Shown here: one piece after another, positions 1 through 9,670 of the stretch
Layout: every line of letters begins with the position of its first letter
How positions within the stretch are numbered: the stretch's first letter is position 1
Source of the DNA: Actinomycetota bacterium
GTDB lineage: Bacteria > Actinomycetota > Thermoleophilia > Gaiellales > Gaiellaceae
Direction: 5' to 3'
Assembly: GCA_019237315.1 (NCBI GenBank)
Contig: JAFAHG010000071.1
Location: 1 to 32,506 of the forward strand
Length of the DNA: 32,506 bases
Notes under the pieces: model-generated
Told to the model about the DNA's origin: nothing
Seen by the model: the letters and a program-made list of their open reading frames with translations, nothing else
Database searches by the model: none
Made by a program: the position numbers and the translations under genes

Positions 1-951
1 GGCATCCCGTTCGAGGGGAACTACTCCTCGTGGCTCGACCAGAAGCAGACCCGCCTCGCGGCCGAGGAGAAGCAGGAGTCGGCGCGCCGGCGCACGCTCG
101 CGCGCGAGCTCGAGTGGGTGCGCATGAGCCCGCGCGCGCGACACGCGAAGTCGAAGGCGCGGTTGGCGGCGTACGAGAAGCTCTATGCGGAGGAGGCGGC
201 GGTCAAGCTCGACCGCGTCGAGATCCACGTCCCGCCCGGCCCGCGCCTGGGCGACGTCGTCATCGAGGCGGACGGCCTTGCGAAGGGGTTCGGTGACCGC
301 CTTCTCTTCGAGGGGCTGTCGTTCTCGCTGCCGCCGGCGGGGATCGTCGGCGTCGTCGGGCCGAACGGCGCGGGGAAGACGACGCTCTTCCGGCTGATCG
401 CAGGCGAGGAGGAGCCGGACGCGGGGACGCTGCGACTCGGCGACACCGTGCAGCTCGCGTACGTCGACCAGTCGCGCGGCGGGCTCGACCCGAAGAACAC
501 GGTGTGGAAGGAGATCAGCGGCGGGCTCGACACGATCGAGCTCGGCAAGCGCGAGGTGAACTCACGGCAGTACGTCTCGTGGTTCAATTTCAAGGGCGGC
601 GACCAGCAGAAGCCGGTCGCGCAGCTGTCGGGCGGCGAGCGAAACCGTGTCCACCTCGCGAAGCTGCTCAAGTCCGGCGGCAACGTGCTGCTCCTCGACG
701 AGCCGACGAACGACCTCGACGTCGACACGCTGCGCGCGCTCGAGGAGGCGCTCAACGACTTCGCGGGCTGCGCGGTCGTGATCACGCACGACCGATGGTT
801 CCTCGACCGCGTGGCGACGCACATCCTCGCGTTCGAGGGCGAGTCGCAGGTGACGTGGTTCGAGGGTACGTGGGCCGAGTACGCCGACTGGCGCGGGCCC
901 GAGGCGCTCGAGCCACACCGCATCAAGTACAAGCCGCTCGTGCGCGCCTAA
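1..951 (+). CDS. ettA: ABC-F family ATPase, EttA-like (energy-dependent translational throttle), 5' truncated by window
   Basis: Frame is open from base 1 (GIPFEGNYSSWLDQKQTRLAAEEKQESARRR...); Walker A GPNGAGKTT, signature LSGGERNRVHLAKLL, Walker B VLLLDEPTNDLDVDTL; C-terminal YADWR...HRIKYKPL. Confidence 0.9.
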   Translation, partial: GIPFEGNYSSWLDQKQTRLAAEEKQESARRRTLARELEWVRMSPRARHAKSKARLAAYEKLYAEEAAVKLDRVEIHVPPGPRLGDVVIEADGLAKGFGDRLLFEGLSFSLPPAGIVGVVGPNGAGKTTLFRLIAGEEEPDAGTLRLGDTVQLAYVDQSRGGLDPKNTVWKEISGGLDTIELGKREVNSRQYVSWFNFKGGDQQKPVAQLSGGERNRVHLAKLLKSGGNVLLLDEPTNDLDVDTLRALEEALNDFAGCAVVITHDRWFLDRVATHILAFEGESQVTWFEGTWAEYADWRGPEALEPHRIKYKPLVRA

Positions 952-2168
952 GTCTGCGGGATGCGGGCCTCGAGCGCGGCGCCGAGCGCTTCGCGCACGG
1001 GCTCGAGCTCGATGCGGTCGAGCACGTCCTGGAAGAAGCCGCGCACGATCAGCCGCTCCGCCTCCGACCGCGTGAGGCCGCGCGACATCAGGTAGAAGAG
1101 CTGCTCCTCGTCGACGCGGCCGAGCGTCGCGCCGTGCGTGCAGCGGACGTCGTTCGCCATGATCTCGAGGCCCGGGATCGAGTCGGCGTGCGCGTCCGGT
1201 GAGAGCAGGAGGTTGCGGTTCTCCTGGTAGGCGTTCGTCTTCTGCGCATCCGGCTCGACGCGGATCATCCCCCGCCACACCGCGCGCGCCGTCTCACGCA
1301 GCGCGCCCTTGAACGCGAAGTCGGACTCGGTCGAAGGAGCGATGTGCTCCTGGAAGGTGTCGTAGTCGAGGTGCTGGCTGCCGTCGGCGAAGTACGCGCC
1401 GGTGACGCGCGACGTCGCGCCGGGACCGTTCAGATCGTTCTGGATGCGGATCTTCCCGCGCTTGGAGCCGAAGCCGCCGGCGACCCAGTCGAGCTCGGCG
1501 TCGCGCTCGACGCGCGCGTGGTGCGTCCCGAAGTGCCACGTCTCGCGCGAGAGGTTCTGGATCGAGACGTACTCGAGCTTCGCCGCCTGCTCGACGTAGA
1601 GCTCCGCGACCGCGTTCGTGTAGGCCGGCAGGTCAGGCCGCGCGGACGCGTATTCCTCGATCACCGTGAACCGCGACTCCTCCTCCGCGATCACGAGCAA
1701 CCGGAAGAAGAGCGACCCGTTCTCGGCCGAGTTGTGGAGCCGCACGTACAGCGGCTGCCGCAGGACGTGTCCCTTCGGGACGTGGACGAGCAGGCCGTGC
1801 TCCCAGACGGCTGCGTTGTGCGCGGCGAACTTCTCGTTCCAGCCGACGAGCTCGTAGAGACGCTGGTGATCCGGTGAAAGCGGCTCGAAGACGACACCCT
1901 CAGGGGCGCGGTCGACCGTGATCCCGCTCTCGGTGACCGTGGCCAGTCCGGCCACGTCCAGGTCGAGCAGCTGTGGAACGTTTGTCACGGCGGCTGCAGC
2001 CGGACGTGTCCCGAAGGACGAGGGGTCGAAGTCCTTCAGGTCGGTGAAGCGCCAGGCTTCGTCTCGGGTTGTGGGCAGCGGCAGCGCCTCGTAGGCGGCC
2101 GCCGCGGCGGCGTTAGCCAATCGGGCCCGGGGCAAAGCCCCGGCCCCTCTCAAGGTCGGCGTCGACAA
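948..2168 (-). CDS. sufD: Fe-S cluster assembly protein SufD
   Basis: C-terminal part of ORF 948..3380(-); SufD-like [43 protein letters not shown]. Probable TTG start at 2168 just after the sufB stop; the upstream part of the listed ORF is out-of-frame sufB. Confidence 0.88.
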   Translation of the reverse strand: MSTPTLRGAGALPRARLANAAAAAAYEALPLPTTRDEAWRFTDLKDFDPSSFGTRPAAAAVTNVPQLLDLDVAGLATVTESGITVDRAPEGVVFEPLSPDHQRLYELVGWNEKFAAHNAAVWEHGLLVHVPKGHVLRQPLYVRLHNSAENGSLFFRLLVIAEEESRFTVIEEYASARPDLPAYTNAVAELYVEQAAKLEYVSIQNLSRETWHFGTHHARVERDAELDWVAGGFGSKRGKIRIQNDLNGPGATSRVTGAYFADGSQHLDYDTFQEHIAPSTESDFAFKGALRETARAVWRGMIRVEPDAQKTNAYQENRNLLLSPDAHADSIPGLEIMANDVRCTHGATLGRVDEEQLFYLMSRGLTRSEAERLIVRGFFQDVLDRIELEPVREALGAALEARIPQT

Positions 2169-2176
2169 GCGCCGCC

Positions 2177-3595
2177 TTAGCCAACCGAGCCTTCCATCTG
2201 GAGCTGGATCAGCCGGTTCATCTCGACGGCGTACTCGAGCGGGAGCTCCTTCGTGATCGGCTCGACGAAGCCCGACACGATCATCGCCGAGGCCTCCGCC
2301 TCGGAAAGGCCGCGCGACATCAGGTAGAAGAGCTGCTCCTCGCCGATCTTCGACACCGTCGCCTCGTGGCCGATGTCGACCTCGCTCTCGTCGATCTGGA
2401 TGTACGGGTAGGTGTCGGAGCGCGAGTCCTCGTCGAGGATCAGCGCGTCGCAGACGACCTTCGACTTCGAGCCCTTCGCGCCCTTCGCGACCTCGAGCAG
2501 CCCGCGGTACCCGGCACGGCCGCCGTTCTTCGAGATCGACTTCGACGTGATCACCGACGAGGTGTTCGGCGCCACGTGTACGCACTTGCCGCCTGCGTCC
2601 TGATGCTGCCCCGAGCCGGCGAACGCGATCGACAGCACCTCGCCGTGCGCGCGCTCGCCGAGGAGCCAGATCGCCGGGTACTTCATCGTCAGCTTCGAGC
2701 CGAGGTTCCCGTCGACCCACTCCATCGTCGCGTCCTCGTGCGCAACTGCACGCTTCGTGACGAGGTTGTAGACGTTGTTCGACCAGTTCTGGATCGTCGT
2801 GTAGCGGCAGCGCCCGCCGCGCTTGACCACGATCTCGACCACGGCCGAATGCAGCGAGTCCGAGGAATAGATCGGCGCCGTGCATCCCTCGACGTAGTGC
2901 ACGTACGCGCCCTCGTCGACGATGATCAGCGTCCGCTCGAACTGGCCCATGTTCTCCGCGTTGATGCGGAAGTACGCCTGCAGCGGCATCTCGATCGACA
3001 CGCCCGGCGGTACGTAGATGAACGAGCCGCCCGACCACACCGCCGAGTTCAGCGCCGCGAACTTGTTGTCGTTCTGCGGGATGATCGTCCCGAAGTACTG
3101 CTTGACGAGCTCCTCGTGCTCGCGCAACCCGGAGTCCATGTCGAGGAACAGGACACCCTGCGCGGTCAGCGACTCCTGGAGCTTGTGGTAGACGACCTCC
3201 GACTCGTACTGCGCGCCGACGCCGGCGAGGTACTTCTTCTCCGCCTCGGGGATGCCGAGCTTGTCCCACGTGTCGCGAATGTCCGGCGGCAGGTCCTCCC
3301 ACGACTCGGCCTGCTTCTCGGTCGGCTTGATGTAGTAGTAGATGTTGTCGAAGTCGATGCCGCTCAGGTCGCCGCCCCACGTCGGCATGGGCCGCGCGAG
3401 GAAGTAGTCGAGGGATGTGTGGCGGAACTTCCGCATCCAGTCGGGCTCGTTCTTGTGCGACGAGATCGCGTCGACGAGCTCGTGCGACAGCCCGCGCCCC
3501 GACTTGAAGAAGTAGTCCTCCGGAACGTGGAAGCCGTACTTGATCGCGTAGTCGGAGCCGATCCCCTGGACGATCTCGGTCTCGGTCTGCGTCAC
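2177..3595 (-). CDS. sufB: Fe-S cluster assembly protein SufB
   Basis: ORF 2177..3616; [31 protein letters not shown]...[20 protein letters not shown]...[29 protein letters not shown]. Probable GTG start at 3595 overlapping the sufC stop (GTGA). Confidence 0.93.
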   Translation of the reverse strand: MTQTETEIVQGIGSDYAIKYGFHVPEDYFFKSGRGLSHELVDAISSHKNEPDWMRKFRHTSLDYFLARPMPTWGGDLSGIDFDNIYYYIKPTEKQAESWEDLPPDIRDTWDKLGIPEAEKKYLAGVGAQYESEVVYHKLQESLTAQGVLFLDMDSGLREHEELVKQYFGTIIPQNDNKFAALNSAVWSGGSFIYVPPGVSIEMPLQAYFRINAENMGQFERTLIIVDEGAYVHYVEGCTAPIYSSDSLHSAVVEIVVKRGGRCRYTTIQNWSNNVYNLVTKRAVAHEDATMEWVDGNLGSKLTMKYPAIWLLGERAHGEVLSIAFAGSGQHQDAGGKCVHVAPNTSSVITSKSISKNGGRAGYRGLLEVAKGAKGSKSKVVCDALILDEDSRSDTYPYIQIDESEVDIGHEATVSKIGEEQLFYLMSRGLSEAEASAMIVSGFVEPITKELPLEYAVEMNRLIQLQMEGSVG

Positions 3596-4362
3596 GCGAC
3601 CTTCTCCTTCTCCCACTTCGCGTAGCCCGACTTCTCGAGCTCCTGTGCGAGCTCGGGGCCGCCCTCCTCGACGATCTGCCCGTCGACGAAGACGTGCACG
3701 AAGTTCGGCTGGATGTAGTTGAGGATGCGCTGGTAGTGCGTGATGACGAGCGCGCCCATGGAGGGACCGACGAGCTCCTTCACGCCGCCGGCGACGATCT
3801 TCAGCGCGTCGATGTCGAGACCGGAGTCGGTCTCGTCGAGCACGGCGACGCGCGGCTTCAGCATCGCCATCTGCAGGATCTCGACGCGCTTCTTCTCGCC
3901 GCCGGAGAACCCGTCGTTGAGGTAGCGCGACGCGAGCTCCCGCGAGACCTTCAGCCTCTCCATCTGTGCGAAGAGCTCCGTGCGGAACTCCGGCACCGGG
4001 ACGGGGTCGTCGACGCCGCCCGCGCGCGCCTTCCGGATCGCGTTGATCGCGCTCCGCAGGAAGCTCGTCACGGTGACGCCCGGGATCGCGTACGGGTACT
4101 GGAAGGCGAGGAACAGACCCTGCTGCGCCCGCTCGTCCGCGCCGGCCTCGGTCACGTCCGCGCCGTCGAGGAGGATCTGGCCCTCCGTGATCTCGTAGGC
4201 CGGGTGCCCGGCGATCGCGTAGGCGAGGGTCGACTTGCCCGACCCGTTCGGCCCCATGATCGCGTGCACCTCGTTCGTGTCCACGCGCAGGTCGACACCC
4301 TTGACGATCTCGGTGCCGTCCTCGAGGGCGACGTGGAGGTTCTTCAACTCGAGCAGAGCCAT
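3592..4362 (-). CDS. sufC: Fe-S cluster assembly ATPase SufC
   Basis: [89 protein letters not shown]. Confidence 0.95.
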   Translation of the reverse strand: MALLELKNLHVALEDGTEIVKGVDLRVDTNEVHAIMGPNGSGKSTLAYAIAGHPAYEITEGQILLDGADVTEAGADERAQQGLFLAFQYPYAIPGVTVTSFLRSAINAIRKARAGGVDDPVPVPEFRTELFAQMERLKVSRELASRYLNDGFSGGEKKRVEILQMAMLKPRVAVLDETDSGLDIDALKIVAGGVKELVGPSMGALVITHYQRILNYIQPNFVHVFVDGQIVEEGGPELAQELEKSGYAKWEKEKVA

Positions 4363-4430
4363 GGGGAAATCATGGTATCCAAAGGAAATCCGCAGCCGGC
4401 CGGCGGCACGGAGGCGCTAAGCTTTCCCGC

Positions 4431-4664
4431 ATGACAGGTTGGACGAGCCCGACGCACATCGTGCTCCTGCTGCTGATCGCCCTCCTCCTCTTCGGCGCCA
4501 AGCGCCTGCCGGAGATCGGCCATTCGCTCGGTAAGGGTCTCCGCGAGTTCAAGGGCGCGCTGACCGGCGAGGACGAGAAGAAGCCGGAGCTCCCGGTTGC
4601 GACCGCGACGACGGCAGTCGAGCCGCCTGCCGTCGCAGCCGCGCCCCACGACGACACGGTCTAG
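4431..4664 (+). CDS. tatA: Sec-independent protein translocase TatA
   Basis: 77 aa; single N-terminal TM followed by LPEIGHSLGKGLREFKGALTGE amphipathic segment; followed directly by tatC. Confidence 0.9.
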   Translation: MTGWTSPTHIVLLLLIALLLFGAKRLPEIGHSLGKGLREFKGALTGEDEKKPELPVATATTAVEPPAVAAAPHDDTV

Positions 4665-4667
4665 CGC

Positions 4668-5429
4668 GTGAAGCGGCCGCGGCGCTTGCGCTACGGCGAC
4701 GAGGCGACCCTGGTCGAGCACCTCGACGAGCTACGCGCACGCATCATCATCGTCCTGGTCTCGCTCAGCGTCGCGACGGCAGTCGCGTTTGCGTTCCACA
4801 CGCGAATCCTCGACGAGCTGAACGTCCTCCTGCCGGAAAACCATCGGCACGACATCGTCACCTTCAACGTCACCGAGCCGTTCACTACCTCGCTCGCCGT
4901 CAGCGTGTACGCCGCGCTTGTCGTGACGCTGCCGATCGCGCTCTGGCAGCTCTGGGCCTTCCTCGCACCGGCGGTCATCGAGCACGTGCAGCGGACGATC
5001 GCCGCGCTGATCGTGTTCGCCTCCGCGCTCGCCGCAGCCGGTCTCGCGTTCGGCTACTTCGTCGTCCTCCCGGCGGCGCTGCACTACCTCACGAACTACG
5101 ACTCGCACCAGTTCCACGTCCTGATCCGCGCGCAGAGCTACTACTCGTTCACGGCGACGCTATTGCTAGCGATGGTCGCGATCTTCGAGGTGCCCGTCGC
5201 CGTCCTCGGCCTCGTCCGCGTCGGTGTCCTGACGTCCCGCCAGCTGCGGCGCAACCGACGCTGGGGCTACTTCGTCGTCGCGGTCCTCGCCCTCGGGCTG
5301 CCTGGTCCCGACCTCGTGACGACGTCGCTCGAGCTCGTCCCGATGTGGGCGATCTACGAAGGGTCGATCTGGCTCGCGGTGCTCGTCGAGCGGCGCGTCG
5401 CGCTCGCCGCACCCGCAGTCGGGACATGA
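4668..5429 (+). CDS. tatC: Sec-independent protein translocase TatC
   Basis: LVEHLDELRARIIIVL...FNVTEPFTTSLAVSVYAALVVTLPIALWQLWAFLAPA; multiple TM; GTG start at 4668. Confidence 0.93.
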   Translation: MKRPRRLRYGDEATLVEHLDELRARIIIVLVSLSVATAVAFAFHTRILDELNVLLPENHRHDIVTFNVTEPFTTSLAVSVYAALVVTLPIALWQLWAFLAPAVIEHVQRTIAALIVFASALAAAGLAFGYFVVLPAALHYLTNYDSHQFHVLIRAQSYYSFTATLLLAMVAIFEVPVAVLGLVRVGVLTSRQLRRNRRWGYFVVAVLALGLPGPDLVTTSLELVPMWAIYEGSIWLAVLVERRVALAAPAVGT

Positions 5430-6694
5430 GCGAGCTCTCCGCCGGCTGGGTGCTCCCCGTCGACGGCCCGCCGATCGAGAACGGCCGCGTCGTCTGGGAG
5501 GACGGCCGCATCGTCGAGGTCGGACCGGGCCGCGCCGCACGCCACCTCGACGACGCCGTAATCCTGCCTGGGTTCGTCAACGCGCACTCGCATCTCGAGT
5601 ACGCGGTGTACGCCGGCTTCGGCGACGGCCTTCCGTTCGCGCGCTGGCTGCTCGTGCACATGGAACGCAAGGCGCGCATCGGCCTCCCGGAGATGGAGGC
5701 GATTGCGCGGCTCGGCGCCGCCGAATGCCTCACCGCAGGCATCACCACCGTCGGCGACTGCAGCTTCACGGGAGTGAGCGCGCCGGCGTGCGCGGAGCTC
5801 GGCCTGCGCGCGATCGTCTACCTCGAGGTGTTCAGCCGCGACGGCTTTGGCCTCGAGCGCTTCGAGGAGAACCGCCCGCGCGTCGATGCGGTCGCGAACG
5901 GTCTCGTCCGGCTCGGCGTCTCCCCGCACGCGCCCTACACGGTCGGCCTCGACCTCTACCGCGAAGCCTACGACCTCGGCCTCCCGGTCGCGACGCACCT
6001 GAACGAGAGCCGCGACGAGCTCGACTGGCTCGCCGACGGCACGGGCCCGTGGCAGCCGTTCGGCGACGCGCTGCCGAAACCCCTCGGCCGCAGCGGCATC
6101 CGCGCACTCGCGGCGGAAGGGCTGCTCCGCCCCGGCCTCGTCGCCGCGCATTGCGTCGTCGTCGACGCGGAAGAGGTCGCGCTGCTCGCCGAGCACGACG
6201 TCGCCGTCGTCCACTGTCCGCGCTCGAACTCGCTGCTCGGCTGCGGGACGGCCCCGCTCGCCGAGTTGCGCGCGGCGGGCCTGCGCGTCGCCGTCGGGAC
6301 GGACTCGCCCGCGTCGACGCCGTCGTTCGACATGTTCGAGGAGATGCGCACAGCGGTCTACCTCGCACGCGCGCGCGAGCGCAACCCCGAGGCACTCGGC
6401 GCCGAGGAGGCGCTCGCCCTCGCTACGATCGGCGGCGCGCGCGCGCTGGGGCTCGAGGGGGAGATCGGCACCCTGACGCCGGGCAAGCGGGCCGACCTGA
6501 CGGTCCTCTCGCTCGCCGGAAGCCCGTACCATCCCGTCGAGGATCCGGCCGCCGCAGTCGTCTTCGGAGGCTCGCCGGAACGGGTCCTCGAGACGGTCGT
6601 CGACGGAGTCACCCGCTACAGGCAAGGAGAGGACGCATGGCACGAGGTACGCAGCACCGCAAGCGCCGCCCGCGCCCGACTCCTAGCGCCGTAA
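5426..6694 (+). CDS. Amidohydrolase family protein (TRZ/ATZ or aminodeoxyfutalosine-deaminase-like)
   Basis: ATG at 5426 within the listed ORF 5345..6694; ILPGFVNAHSHLEY metal motif, THLNES, AAHCVVVD, VAVGTDSPAS, LTPGKRADLTVL. Substrate not assignable from sequence. Confidence 0.85.
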   Translation: MSELSAGWVLPVDGPPIENGRVVWEDGRIVEVGPGRAARHLDDAVILPGFVNAHSHLEYAVYAGFGDGLPFARWLLVHMERKARIGLPEMEAIARLGAAECLTAGITTVGDCSFTGVSAPACAELGLRAIVYLEVFSRDGFGLERFEENRPRVDAVANGLVRLGVSPHAPYTVGLDLYREAYDLGLPVATHLNESRDELDWLADGTGPWQPFGDALPKPLGRSGIRALAAEGLLRPGLVAAHCVVVDAEEVALLAEHDVAVVHCPRSNSLLGCGTAPLAELRAAGLRVAVGTDSPASTPSFDMFEEMRTAVYLARARERNPEALGAEEALALATIGGARALGLEGEIGTLTPGKRADLTVLSLAGSPYHPVEDPAAAVVFGGSPERVLETVVDGVTRYRQGEDAWHEVRSTASAARARLLAP

Positions 6695-7536
6695 CCTCAC
6701 CCGCAGCGCCCCCGCGGCGCGCGAAGGCGAAGCCGAGGCACGCGAGCTGGGAGGACGAGCTCTTCTTCAGCCGCATCAAGGTCCACGCGAAGTGGATGTT
6801 CGTGCTGCTCGCCGTGGTCTTCGCCGCCGGCTTCGTCTTCTTCGGCATCGGCTCCGGCTCGAGCGGCATCACGTCGGCGATGCAGAACTTCTTCAACTTC
6901 GGCAGTGGCAGCACGTCGCTCTCCTCGCTGCAGAACAAGGCAAATGCACATCCGAAGGTCGCCTCGGACTGGCGCGCGCTCGCCTCGAAGCTCGAGCAGG
7001 ACCAGAAGCTCGACCGCGCCATCACCGCGCTCGAGCACTACACCGCGCTCGCGCCGAAGGACGAGAGCGCGCTCGAGGAGCTCGCGGGCCTCTACGTCCG
7101 ACGCGCCGGCGACTACTACAACCTCTACGCGCAGATCAGCGGGCAGAGCCAGCTCGTCTCGCCGTCGTCGATCTTCCGTCCCGCGCAGAGCTCGCCGTTC
7201 GGCAAGGCGTTCGCGAACCAGGACCCGATCCTGGCGAACCAGGCGTCGATCATCAGCACGCAGCAGTCGAACGACCTGACGCATCTCTCGACCCTGAACG
7301 CGCAGGCGGAGCAGACCTACAAGAAGCTCGTGAAGCTCGTCCCCGACAATGCGACGTACCAGTTCCAGCTCGCGGAGGTCGCGGACAGCCTGGGCGACAA
7401 GACGGTCGCGGTGACGGCCTACAAGACCTTCCTGAAGCTCGCCCCGAACGACTCCCTCGCCCCGCGGGCGAAGACGCGCCTCAAGGCGCTCCAGACGCCG
7501 ACGGTCAAGCTCTCACCGAGCAGCGGGAAGAAGTAA
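6637..7536 (+). CDS. Membrane-anchored tetratricopeptide-repeat protein
   Basis: C-terminal portion of ORF 5725..7536 from ATG 6637; one TM (WMFVLLAVVFAAGFVFFGIG) then TPR-like helices (DRAITALEHYTALAPKDESALEELAGLYVRRAGDYYN; YQFQLAEVADSLGDKTVAVTAYKTFLKLAP). Confidence 0.75.
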   Translation: MARGTQHRKRRPRPTPSAVTSPAAPPRRAKAKPRHASWEDELFFSRIKVHAKWMFVLLAVVFAAGFVFFGIGSGSSGITSAMQNFFNFGSGSTSLSSLQNKANAHPKVASDWRALASKLEQDQKLDRAITALEHYTALAPKDESALEELAGLYVRRAGDYYNLYAQISGQSQLVSPSSIFRPAQSSPFGKAFANQDPILANQASIISTQQSNDLTHLSTLNAQAEQTYKKLVKLVPDNATYQFQLAEVADSLGDKTVAVTAYKTFLKLAPNDSLAPRAKTRLKALQTPTVKLSPSSGKK

Positions 7537-7551
7537 GATCCCGCCCGGGTC

Positions 7552-7911
7552 ATGAACTTCGACATCAAGACCGAGCAGCTCTCCGACACCGCGTACGTCA
7601 TCTCGCTTGCGGGCGAGGTCGACCTCTACACGGCGCCCGAGTTCAAGCAGCAGCTCCTCGAGGTCATCACGCAGGGCGCCCGGCAGGTCGTGGTCGACTT
7701 CACGAACACGACCTTCATCGACTCGACGACCCTGGGGGTGCTCGTCGGGGGGATCAAGCGGCTGCGGACGAACGACGGCGAGCTGTCGCTCGTTTGTAAC
7801 GATCGCAACATCACGAAGATCTTCGAGATCACCGGCCTCGACCGCGTGTTCTCGATCTACGACACGCGTGACGACGCAATCTCGGCCCTCGCACCCCAAA
7901 CCTCCGCCTAG
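7552..7911 (+). CDS. STAS-domain anti-sigma factor antagonist
   Basis: 119 aa; YVISLAGEVDLYTAPEFKQQLLEV...VVVDFTNTTFIDSTTLGVLVGGIKRL, the typical SpoIIAA/STAS phosphoserine loop. Confidence 0.92.
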   Translation: MNFDIKTEQLSDTAYVISLAGEVDLYTAPEFKQQLLEVITQGARQVVVDFTNTTFIDSTTLGVLVGGIKRLRTNDGELSLVCNDRNITKIFEITGLDRVFSIYDTRDDAISALAPQTSA

Positions 7912-8368
7912 AGCCCTGCGCGCCGCGTTCCTCACCCTCGTTGCGGTCGCCGCACTCCTCAGTGCGGGCTGCGGCGCCGTCGGCCACCTCACCGCGAGCT
8001 CGGGCGACCCGACGCGCGGCAAGGCGCTCTTCAAGAGCACCTGCGGCGCTTGCCACGTCCTCGCGGACGCGGGGACGACCGGCACCGTCGGCCCGAACCT
8101 CGACGACGCGTTCCGCCCGGACAAGTGCCAGGGCTTCCAGGAGTCCACGATCCGTGACGTCGTCCGCGGCCAGATCGCCTACGCGACGTCCGCGACGGGC
8201 GTCGCCCAGAACTACAGCGGCCGCGCGGTGCACGCGGGCCCCGGCACGGGCATGCCGGACAACCTGCTCCGCGGGCAGGCGGCGAAGGACGTCGCCGTCT
8301 ACGTCGCGCAGGTCGCAGGCAACGGGAACTGCCCGACGCTCGCAGGCGCCGGCACACCCGCAGGCTAG
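7868..8368 (+). CDS. Cytochrome c lipoprotein
   Basis: Part of ORF 7607..8368, plausible GTG start at 7868; lipobox LLSAGC, haem motif CGACH, distal Met (GTGMPDNLL). Confidence 0.78.
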   Translation: MTTQSRPSHPKPPPRALRAAFLTLVAVAALLSAGCGAVGHLTASSGDPTRGKALFKSTCGACHVLADAGTTGTVGPNLDDAFRPDKCQGFQESTIRDVVRGQIAYATSATGVAQNYSGRAVHAGPGTGMPDNLLRGQAAKDVAVYVAQVAGNGNCPTLAGAGTPAG

Positions 8369-9019
8369 TTAGTAACCGACCGGCGCGTGCTCGGCCGCGA
8401 GGTCGACGACCACGTGCGTCACCGGCATCGCGAACCGCTCGCGCGCGCCTGCGACGACGCCCCGCTCGAGCCAGTGCGAGCGGCCCTCGGGATGCGTCGA
8501 GATGATCAGCTCGTCCGGCGCGAACGTCCGCAGAGCGTCCTCGATCGCCTGCAGCGGGTCGCCGTCGCCGACTTCGCCGGACGCGTCGATGCCGGCGTCC
8601 CGGAGCGCCTTCAGAGAGCCGTCCAGGCGCTCCTGCGCCGCTGCCCGCGCACCGTCCTCGTCGGACGTCCAGTGCTTGACCGGCGAGTTGAGCGCGGGCG
8701 AGACGACGAGCACGCGCGTCCGGTTGGGACCGGTGCGGCGCTTGATCTCGGCGAGGAGCTCGCGCCCCCCGACGGTTTCGTTGGCCACGACGAGGATGCG
8801 GCGCTCGCCGACCGGATGCGGCGGCGGCGCCTGCATCAGCGGGCGCTCGGCGCGGCCGCGGAAGAGGACCCACCACGTGACGCCGAGGGCCTCGAGGCAG
8901 GCGACGGCGAGACCGAGCCAGACGTTGATCCGCGAGCCGATGACGATCAGCGCCGCTGCGACGACGATCCCGATGACGAATCGGAAAGCCTCGGCCTCGC
9001 TCCGGAACGGGTTGCGCAT
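8369..9019 (-). CDS. Membrane-anchored universal-stress-protein-like (UspA-fold) protein
   Basis: Two N-terminal hydrophobic segments (FVIGIVVAAALIVIGSRINVWLGLAVACLEALGVTWWVLF) then RILVVANETVGGRELLAEI...DPLQAIEDALRTFAPDELIISTHPEGRSHWLERGVVAGARERFAMPVTHVVVD. Confidence 0.7.
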   Translation of the reverse strand: MRNPFRSEAEAFRFVIGIVVAAALIVIGSRINVWLGLAVACLEALGVTWWVLFRGRAERPLMQAPPPHPVGERRILVVANETVGGRELLAEIKRRTGPNRTRVLVVSPALNSPVKHWTSDEDGARAAAQERLDGSLKALRDAGIDASGEVGDGDPLQAIEDALRTFAPDELIISTHPEGRSHWLERGVVAGARERFAMPVTHVVVDLAAEHAPVGY

Positions 9020-9052
9020 GTGCCTCCTCTGGAGGCTGCTTCTACCGAAAGC

Positions 9053-9670
9053 TTAGAGAAGGTAAACCGTGACGTACACGATGATCCACATCACGTCGAC
9101 GAAGTGCCAGTAGATCCCGCCCACTTCGATGCCGTGATGGTGCTCGGGACTGAAGTGCCCCCTGAACGAGCGTATGGTCATGGCGAGCAGGATCGTCAAC
9201 CCGACGAACACGTGGCAGCCGTGGAGACCGGTGAGGCCGAAGAACGTGGCCGCGAACGACGTGTCGCTCGTGTTGAAGCCGATCCGGTGGTACTCGATCA
9301 CCTGCGTCAGCAGGAACGTGAGGCCGAGCAGGAACGTCAGCACCATCCCGGCCTGTAGCCCGGCGCGGTTCCCGCGTTTGATCGACACGGTGGCCCAGTG
9401 CATCGTGAAGCTCGACGTCACCAGGATCAGGGTGTTGACGCCTGCGACGAAGACCGGCCGCACGTACGGGTGCGGCGGCCACGGGTGCGTGTGGTTCACG
9501 ACACGGTCGAAGAAATAGACCGTGAAGAACGAGCCGAAGAGCATGATCTCCGACCCGATGAACAGGAAGATCCCGACGATGACCGGCGAGATCCGCGAGC
9601 TGAAGTGGATCGGGAGCGGGTGGTCGTAGCCCGGCCGTCCGTGGCCGTGCGCCTCGGCGTGCGCCGACAC
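9053..9670 (-). CDS. ctaE: Cytochrome c oxidase subunit III
   Basis: GIFLFIGSEIMLFGSFFTVYF...FFGLTGLHGCHVFVGLTILLAMTIRSFRGHFSPEHHHGIEVGGIYWHFVDVMWIIVYVTVYLL. Confidence 0.95.
   Translation of the reverse strand: MSAHAEAHGHGRPGYDHPLPIHFSSRISPVIVGIFLFIGSEIMLFGSFFTVYFFDRVVNHTHPWPPHPYVRPVFVAGVNTLILVTSSFTMHWATVSIKRGNRAGLQAGMVLTFLLGLTFLLTQVIEYHRIGFNTSDTSFAATFFGLTGLHGCHVFVGLTILLAMTIRSFRGHFSPEHHHGIEVGGIYWHFVDVMWIIVYVTVYLL

Noticed and set aside
183-932. Minus-strand ORF opposite ettA, and the many similar antisense ORFs across the window
   Set aside because: Ser/Arg-rich antisense translations of GC-rich codons without recognisable families.
948-3380. 810-aa ORF read as one SufD fusion
   Set aside because: The N-terminal ~400 residues are out-of-frame sufB; the genuine SufD starts near 2168.
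2177-4362. sufC-sufB-sufD gene order as a novelty
   Set aside because: The order differs from the common BDC/BCD layout, but all three genes look intact and canonical; order variation is ordinary.
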